A stretch of 6,360 nucleotides of DNA from an uncultured Acetatifactor sp. (lineage in GTDB: Bacteria; Bacillota; Clostridia; Lachnospirales; Lachnospiraceae). Under the pieces are notes generated by a model. The model searched no databases. It was not told the DNA's origin and worked only from the letters and a program-made list of their open reading frames with translations. Location: positions 1-6,360 of the forward strand of contig CANRMK010000142.1 in assembly GCA_947631715.1 (NCBI GenBank). The letters are read 5' to 3'. The translations under genes were made by a program, and so were the position numbers. Of this stretch, positions 1 to 4,260 are shown in pieces (the stretch's first letter is position 1; every line of letters begins with the position of its first letter).

Positions 1-613
1 CAAGCCCCTCCGCGCTGCCCTTATCATGAGTGGCAGCCACCACGGTGATCCCCTGGCGGTTCGCCAGCCCGAACAGCCTCCATATTTCCCGGGATTCCTC
101 ATAGGACAGATTTCCCGTGGGCTCATCCGCCAACAGGATCGGCGGATAATTCACCAGCGCCCGGGCCAGGCACACCTTCTGCCTCTCCCCGCCGGACAGC
201 TCCCTGGGATACTTCCGGTAGAGCGGGGTGATCCCCAGCAGAGAGAGCAGAGAGGCGATCATCGTTCTGCTGCTCTTCCCGGAGTTCCCCAGGATCCTCC
301 TTGCGATCTCCACGTTCTCATAGACCGTCCTGTCCTCTATCAGCAGGGAATCCTGGAATACCACGCCGAACTTTCTTCTGTAGAAAGGAAGCTCCCGGCG
401 GGATACGGAGGAGATGTCCCGGTCCATCACGCTGATCCTTCCCGACGTGGGTTCCGTCTCCTTTAGAAGCATCTTAAGCAGAGTGGTCTTTCCCGCACCG
501 CTTCTGCCCGTCAGCAGGATAAACTCCCCCTGTCCGATCATGAGATCGCATCTGTCAAATACCGGCGGCTCCGTCTCGCTGTACCGCTTTGTCACCTGTT
601 CGAACCGGATCAT
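1..613 (-). CDS. FtsE-like ABC transporter ATP-binding protein (3' end cut by window edge)
   Basis: This is a cytoplasmic ABC ATPase that would power a membrane partner by ATP hydrolysis. I translated 204 codons from the ATG at 613-611 to the left edge with no stop; FtsE proteins are about 220-230 residues, so little is missing. Visible motifs are Walker A GRSGAGKTT (residues 36-44), Q-loop FQD with Q87, signature LSGGE (139-143), Walker B ILLADE (159-164), PTGNL (165-169) and switch His H196 in ATHD. The stretch RRKFGVVFQD...DRTVYENV (79-101) is characteristic of FtsE rather than of other importer or exporter ATPases. One oddity is that the D-loop Asp that normally follows TGNL is Ser170. 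The start codon overlaps the stop of the STAS gene (ATGA) and has no clear Shine-Dalgarno site, so translation probably depends on coupling. An FtsX-like or other permease would be expected just beyond the edge. The family call is firm; a role in cell division is not implied by this context. Confidence 0.9.
   Translation of the reverse strand, partial: MIRFEQVTKRYSETEPPVFDRCDLMIGQGEFILLTGRSGAGKTTLLKMLLKETEPTSGRISVMDRDISSVSRRELPFYRRKFGVVFQDSLLIEDRTVYENVEIARRILGNSGKSSRTMIASLLSLLGITPLYRKYPRELSGGERQKVCLARALVNYPPILLADEPTGNLSYEESREIWRLFGLANRQGITVVAATHDKGSAEGL
610..613 (-). promoter_or_regulatory. ATGA stop/start overlap coupling STAS and ABC ATPase genes
   Basis: The TGA stop of the STAS gene (612-610) shares bases with the ATG of the ABC ATPase (613-611). 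The bases just upstream of that ATG (coding strand ...GACCATCGAGTC) contain no good AGGAGG-like site. Termination-reinitiation is therefore the likely way the ATPase is translated, which tends to make the two proteins in linked amounts. Confidence 0.8.
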
Positions 614-924
614 GACTCGATGGTCAGCATGGACGCAAAGCCGGTCACCTCGAACACCTGCATCACAGAGGCGCAGACATGCATCAGCGTCATCTTTCCT
701 CCCTTGGAATTCGCGGTCTTCTGCCCGATCAGGAGCGCCCGCAGGCCGGAGCTTGATATGTAATCTACCTTTGCCATATCTAACACCACCGTACTGCCTT
801 TCTGAAATGCCTGCAGAATGGCTTTCTGCAGCTGGGGACTGGTATTGGTGTCCACTCTTCCCTCGATGGTGAGCTGTACTCTGTTCTCGTTCCTCGTCTC
901 CGCTATTGTCATAACCTGTTCCAT
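610..924 (-). CDS. STAS-domain protein (anti-sigma factor antagonist / MlaB-like fold)
   Basis: This is a single-domain cytoplasmic protein of 104 residues, the usual size for SpoIIAA/RsbV-type antagonists. Strand-helix landmarks of the STAS fold are visible: VQLTIEGRVDTNTSPQL (16-32), VVLDMAKVDYISSSGLRALL (46-65) and a C-terminal VFEVTGF segment. The SSG at 58-60 lines up with the phosphoserine loop of SpoIIAA-like proteins, with Ser59 immediately before the Gly, so a kinase/phosphatase switch is chemically possible. Such proteins bind RsbW/SpoIIAB-type kinases to free a sigma factor, but STAS proteins can also bind an ABC ATPase, as MlaB does with MlaF. The gene starts 30 bp after the gpI-like tail gene and overlaps the following ABC ATPase gene. 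The start is ambiguous: Met5 (codon 912-910) resembles the usual STAS N-terminus (MTIAETRNENRV) and has AAGGATGG eight bases upstream, giving 100 residues. The fold is certain; the partner is unknown. Confidence 0.92.
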   Translation of the reverse strand: MEQVMTIAETRNENRVQLTIEGRVDTNTSPQLQKAILQAFQKGSTVVLDMAKVDYISSSGLRALLIGQKTANSKGGKMTLMHVCASVMQVFEVTGFASMLTIES

Positions 925-954
925 CCTTTCCCGTTTTCCTTACGCTTACGCTGC
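925..954 (-). promoter_or_regulatory. Intergenic ribosome-binding region before the STAS gene
   Basis: This 30-base gap has two purine-rich patches on the coding strand. AAGGA (941-937) lies 12 bases before Met1. AAAGG (929-925) touches the Met1 ATG and continues into it as AAGGATGG, which is well placed for the alternative Met5 start. There is no room for a promoter plus terminator, so the STAS gene is read as part of the baseplate operon. Confidence 0.55.
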
Positions 955-2055
955 CTACTGCAGGCGTATCATGCCGCCAAGCCCCTGTTTTTGATCCAGC
1001 CTCCCGCTCTTTTCCTCCGGCACCCGTGCGTTCATATCCAGATAGGAGTATGCGTCCAGTCTGTCCGTCTGCTTCAGGCAGATCAGGTGCAGCCGGGAGC
1101 GCACCGGCTTAAATTGATTCAGCAGGAACATCAGCCGTGACTTCTGCGCCTCCGAGACCTGCTTCCTCACCAGGATCGTCACATCGTAGACGCTGTTCCC
1201 GTAAAGCTTCTCGAACTCCGCCATCTGCTCCCTGCCGATATAGTCGGCCATCACATTGCGCTCCAGCACCAGCGCCTTTTCCCCAAGGACGATCTCGGTC
1301 AGCCGCTCCAGCGCCGCCTTTGTCCCCTTGACCCGGTTCAGCTGATAGGCCTCCTTTACCAGGGGCCGCAGGATCTTAGCGTCCAGAAAGTCGTCTCCCA
1401 CATCGATCCCCAGCCACTGCCCGTAAAGGGGAAGCAGCCGCTCGGGGCAGGTGTCCAGATCCAAAAGGTCCGGGAGATGTTCGATGTCCTGCTGGAAATC
1501 TCCCGCTATGCTGGAAAACACCGACATGAACCGATGGAAAAAGCTTCCCCTCTCCCGATAGATCTCTGGAAAGGTGTCCATGAAATTGTCTCCCAGCTGA
1601 TCTACTTTCATATTGCTTATGCGGCACTGTCCCAGACCCACCACTTCCATGATCAGGTACAGGTATCTGCCGTGAAGCTGATACAGCAGCACATCTGTCT
1701 TGTTGACAAAGCGGGCCGCGTCCACTTTCCGCATGAACTCCCTTTTGATGCCGTGGTCCTCCTCCCTGCTGCACAGGAAGTCCTCTATGCGGACAGGCAT
1801 GTCGTTCCGATAAAAGGAATCCTCATCCATCGCCGCCGCATACAGATAGCAGACCACGTTCTCCCCGCACTCCATATTGAAAGACAGCCTGCCCCAGTCC
1901 GACCCGGGATTGGCGCTGTCAATGGCTTTCAGATAAAGGCAGTGGTCCGGCTCGTCCGGCAACGCCTGCAGAACGCCGTCCTCCGTCAGTTCAAAGCCGG
2001 GATAATACCCTAATTCTATGCGGTTCTTTCCGATGGAATACATATTTCCCGCCAT
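955..2055 (-). CDS. Phage tail protein I-like baseplate protein (P2 gpI / TIGR02242-type)
   Basis: This is a structural baseplate component of contractile tails and tail-derived injection systems. It has 366 residues in two parts. Residues about 10-150 look like the beta-rich accessory domain common in the long members of this family, ending in GRYLYLIMEVVGLG (129-142). From DTFPEIYRERG (160-170) the gpI-like core begins: FHRFMSVFSSIAGDF, then LDLDTCPERLLPLYGQWLGI (198-217), then the hallmark NRVKGTKAALE (240-250; usually Y/LxxRGTxxGLE), and finally FKPVRSRLHLICL (315-327) and YLDMNARV (338-345). No signal peptide or membrane segment is seen. Start choice: ATG at 2055-2053 has GGAAAGGGG ten bases upstream; Met5 has a poorer site. 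It follows two J-type baseplate genes, the expected partners in the wedge. It could belong to an eCIS, a tailocin or a prophage; the size and accessory domain fit the CIS-associated family better than P2 gpI itself. Confidence 0.88.
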   Translation of the reverse strand: MAGNMYSIGKNRIELGYYPGFELTEDGVLQALPDEPDHCLYLKAIDSANPGSDWGRLSFNMECGENVVCYLYAAAMDEDSFYRNDMPVRIEDFLCSREEDHGIKREFMRKVDAARFVNKTDVLLYQLHGRYLYLIMEVVGLGQCRISNMKVDQLGDNFMDTFPEIYRERGSFFHRFMSVFSSIAGDFQQDIEHLPDLLDLDTCPERLLPLYGQWLGIDVGDDFLDAKILRPLVKEAYQLNRVKGTKAALERLTEIVLGEKALVLERNVMADYIGREQMAEFEKLYGNSVYDVTILVRKQVSEAQKSRLMFLLNQFKPVRSRLHLICLKQTDRLDAYSYLDMNARVPEEKSGRLDQKQGLGGMIRLQ

Positions 2056-2065
2056 AACTCAACGA

Positions 2066-2074
2066 CCCCTTTCC
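2066..2074 (-). promoter_or_regulatory. Shine-Dalgarno site of the gpI-like gene
   Basis: GGAAAGGGG on the coding strand sits ten bases upstream of the ATG at 2055. It supports Met1 over Met5 as the start. Confidence 0.65.
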
Positions 2075-2089
2075 ATACTTATACCCCTA

Positions 2090-2105
2090 GCGTGCTTTAG
2101 CACGC
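2090..2105 (-). repeat. GC-rich perfect hairpin with TTTA/TAAA loop
   Basis: GCGTGC (2090-2095) and GCACGC (2100-2105) pair perfectly around a four-base loop. On the coding strand the stem is followed by TAGGGGTAT, not by T residues, so a Rho-independent terminator is unlikely. ATACC occurs as a direct repeat on both sides of the hairpin (2081-2085 and 2106-2110). Confidence 0.8.
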
Positions 2106-2117
2106 ATACCAATCAAT

Positions 2118-2141
2118 AGTTTGAAAATTTATTTTCAAACT
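2118..2141 (-). repeat. AT-rich perfect inverted repeat (11-bp arms, 2-bp centre)
   Basis: On the plus strand the left arm AGTTTGAAAAT (2118-2128) is the exact reverse complement of ATTTTCAAACT (2131-2141), with TT between. As RNA it would form a ten-pair stem with a four-base loop. It lies 13 bases after the stop of the upstream J-type gene but is not followed by a U-tract, so it is not a typical intrinsic terminator. Confidence 0.8.
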
Positions 2142-2154
2142 TTCCGCCGCCCGA

Positions 2155-4233
2155 TCACCCGATCTCCAGATCGATCTCGCCCGCATAGCAAAGGACATTT
2201 TCGTTGGGCACAATGTCCGCGTCCTGCAGCTTTGCCAGCTTTGAATCCTGGGGGAACAGCGACAGTTCATAAATAAAGTCCACACAGTCCAGCTCCTCTA
2301 TGGCGTGAAATACCTGGTCGAACTTCAGGATCTCGCCGAAATTCCGTTCCGTATGGATATAATCGATGGCATTTTTCACGGTCTCCCGGATCTGCGCCAT
2401 GGGATCCTCATACTGGTTCTTCACATAGACGACCCCCCGCACATCTACAGGCATATAGGCCGGCGGGACGATCTCCACCTTTGTGGTCAGAAGCCGCTTG
2501 TCTTCCACCTGTCTCTCGATGGCTTTCCGGTAAGCCTCCGACAGCTTCGGAAACTCTTCGTCCGTCCCCGGCTTTACCGCGATCCGCACCAGGTTCCGCC
2601 CTGCGTTGAAGACTGCCCGCACCTTGTGGATACACAGCTCCGGCGTCTCCCGCACCAGTCTCTCATAGTCGGCTGCAGTCACCGCCGTGTAGGGCGTCTT
2701 GATGTCCTTTCTGAACCGCCTGGCCACCTCCTCCAGGGTCTCCCGGAAAGCCCCGCCGGTGCCGGGCTTGGGATTGTAAAAGCTGATCCCCTGATCCAGG
2801 CCCTCGCCCGCAAAGCGGTTCCCCGCCCGGACATTGCCCTCCGGCCCCTCTGTAACGCTTAAGGTGCCCACATAAAGCTCGGCGCCGATGAACGCCCCGG
2901 CGTTCTCGATGACGATCCGGCCCTCGTTTTCGTACAGATAATAGGTCAGATTGTCCGGCTCATAGCGGCTGGGCCGCACAAAGTCATACAGCTCCCCCTG
3001 CGCGTCCTGCCTTTTTGCGATGATGCAGAAAGAATCCGCCACGATATGCTGCATGGGAAGACGGATCTCCTGATGGTCATAGCCCAGGACCGTTCCCAGA
3101 TAATACCGCCGCACGATCTCCTCCGAGTAGACCACCACTTTCACGGCGTTTTTCAGTCTCCCCGGCCCAAAGCCGTACTTTCTGCGGTGAAAGCTCCATG
3201 TGCGGGTGCCGTCCTCCTCCACCGTCTCCTCACAGAAGCGCCCCTGGCCTGCATCCGGGTAGGCCGGCATATAGCGCCTGTAGGAAGCCCCCTTTTCCTC
3301 CTTGCAGAAGATGGATGCCGCCCCCTCTTTCAATAGGTCGCTCCGCAGGCTTACGGAAGAATTTTTCTGAAAGGTGTAGCACACGGCCCTGGTATTTTTC
3401 TGCTGGGCCTCGAACAGGAAGCCCTCCACGGCGGTCAGCTTCGGCCGCACGTCATAGTCCGCCCAGGTGAGGGTCGCCCGCAGGGCATACTGCCCGTCCG
3501 CCTCGGGGCAGGGGGCCGGGGCATCCTCGGGAAGACGCACCCGCACCTCCCCGCTGATCAGGAAGCACCCTGTGCCGTCCCGCACGTTCATCTCCTCGAA
3601 CCCTTTTTCCGTGTAGCACTCCCACTTCAGGCCGGCAAAGGTGTTATTGCCCTTTTCCGCAAAGGGGTTCCGGTTGTACCGGTCCGCCACCGTCATATAG
3701 AAAATGATCTCTTCTCCCGGATCCGGCATGGCGTCCGCAGTGAACCAGATACTGTCCCCGGCCTTTGGCTTTTTCCCGAACACATAGGCCGGTACGTTCA
3801 CCTCCCGGTCCGTCAGATAAGAACAGTCATAGCGCTCCCCGTCCCTCATGCCGAAAATGCCGCTTATATGGCAGGGCTTCAGTTCCAGGCTCTTGCCCGT
3901 CTCAAAGCAGAGCCCCCCGAGGGTAAATTTCTGGTTGACTGGCAGAGATAAGGGCTCCGTGAGCCCCTCCGCCGCCAAAAGCACCCTGGCGCAATGGCCC
4001 TTTTCCGGCTCAAATCCCGCCATTTTTAAAAGCTTCTGCCGGACACGCGGCGTGATCTGATCGATCTGATTCTGCTGCAGGAACCCGTATGCCGTCAGAT
4101 TTTCCAAAATGGTAATGCCCGGGTCGGAGGGGTTGTAATTCGTCCACTCCTGGGAATACAGCGGTATCTGCGCCAGCGCCTCCGATATCAGCTCTTCATA
4201 GGTCTTATCATTCAGACTTCGGTTATACAGCAT
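2155..4233 (-). CDS. Baseplate J / gp47-family wedge protein, divergent (TIGR02243-type)
   Basis: This is a structural wedge protein of a contractile tail or injection-system baseplate, 692 residues. The N-terminus carries the strongly conserved family motif WTNYNPSDPGITILE (30-44), followed by a helix (LTAYGFLQQNQIDQITPRV) and LLKMAGFEP. The middle (about 90-430) is a long beta-rich region. The J-like core includes EGPEGNVRAGN (462-472), YNPKPGTGG (486-494), TPYTAVTAADYERLV (513-527), the helix ETVKNAIDYIHTERNFGE (617-634) and CYAGEIDLEI (682-691) at the end. Where the family normally has FGDG before the GNV segment, this protein reads GRIVIENAGAF (438-448), so that loop has degenerated. The start is well supported: AAAGGGAG lies nine bases upstream of the ATG at 4233-4231, and the gene begins 27 bp after the previous J-type gene. 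Together the two J proteins recall the Afp11/Afp12 (Pvc11/Pvc12) pair of extracellular injection systems; which one is the counterpart of which is uncertain. Confidence 0.9.
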   Translation of the reverse strand: MLYNRSLNDKTYEELISEALAQIPLYSQEWTNYNPSDPGITILENLTAYGFLQQNQIDQITPRVRQKLLKMAGFEPEKGHCARVLLAAEGLTEPLSLPVNQKFTLGGLCFETGKSLELKPCHISGIFGMRDGERYDCSYLTDREVNVPAYVFGKKPKAGDSIWFTADAMPDPGEEIIFYMTVADRYNRNPFAEKGNNTFAGLKWECYTEKGFEEMNVRDGTGCFLISGEVRVRLPEDAPAPCPEADGQYALRATLTWADYDVRPKLTAVEGFLFEAQQKNTRAVCYTFQKNSSVSLRSDLLKEGAASIFCKEEKGASYRRYMPAYPDAGQGRFCEETVEEDGTRTWSFHRRKYGFGPGRLKNAVKVVVYSEEIVRRYYLGTVLGYDHQEIRLPMQHIVADSFCIIAKRQDAQGELYDFVRPSRYEPDNLTYYLYENEGRIVIENAGAFIGAELYVGTLSVTEGPEGNVRAGNRFAGEGLDQGISFYNPKPGTGGAFRETLEEVARRFRKDIKTPYTAVTAADYERLVRETPELCIHKVRAVFNAGRNLVRIAVKPGTDEEFPKLSEAYRKAIERQVEDKRLLTTKVEIVPPAYMPVDVRGVVYVKNQYEDPMAQIRETVKNAIDYIHTERNFGEILKFDQVFHAIEELDCVDFIYELSLFPQDSKLAKLQDADIVPNENVLCYAGEIDLEIG

Positions 4234-4242
4234 GGCATTTCA

Positions 4243-4250
4243 CTCCCTTT
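4243..4250 (-). promoter_or_regulatory. Shine-Dalgarno site of the second J-type gene
   Basis: AAAGGGAG on the coding strand, nine bases before the ATG at 4233, lies in the 27-bp gap between the two J-type genes. It fixes the start of the downstream gene and shows it is translated independently within the same transcript. Confidence 0.65.
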
Positions 4251-4260
4251 GCAGTATCTT

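Larger units (their letters stand above)
2056..2154 (-). other. 99-bp AT-richer intergenic spacer with two hairpins
   Basis: This is the longest non-coding gap in an otherwise tightly packed operon, and its base composition is visibly more AT-rich than the flanking genes. It holds two separate perfect inverted repeats (2141-2118 and 2105-2090) and, at its low-coordinate end, the Shine-Dalgarno site of the gpI-like gene. No reading frame here is convincing. It could be an RNA processing or stability element that sets relative levels of the genes on either side, a weak internal attenuator, or an inserted interspersed palindromic repeat. Confidence 0.6.

Noticed and set aside
26..872. Plus-strand open frames opposite the ABC ATPase and STAS genes
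   Set aside because: The minus strand here encodes complete Walker, signature and STAS motifs. The plus-strand products are low-complexity and match no family I recognise.
1477..2013. A 178-codon plus-strand frame inside the gpI-like gene
   Set aside because: It lies entirely antisense to a gene with recognised motifs and has no upstream ribosome-binding site worth noting.
2080..2090. GGGTAT on the minus strand as a SigB/SigF-type -10 box, tempting given the STAS gene
   Set aside because: No GTTT-like -35 element lies 12-15 bases upstream; the sequence there is the GC-rich hairpin. The nearest GTTT is tens of bases too far away.
2090..2141. Rho-independent terminator between the second J-type gene and the gpI-like gene
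   Set aside because: Neither hairpin is followed by a run of T on the coding strand, and the downstream gene is functionally part of the same set, so full termination is unlikely.
2097..2285. A short minus-strand frame spanning the end of the second J-type gene and the spacer
   Set aside because: It is out of frame with the J-type gene and its tail is just a translation of the hairpin region. There is no independent support for a small protein.
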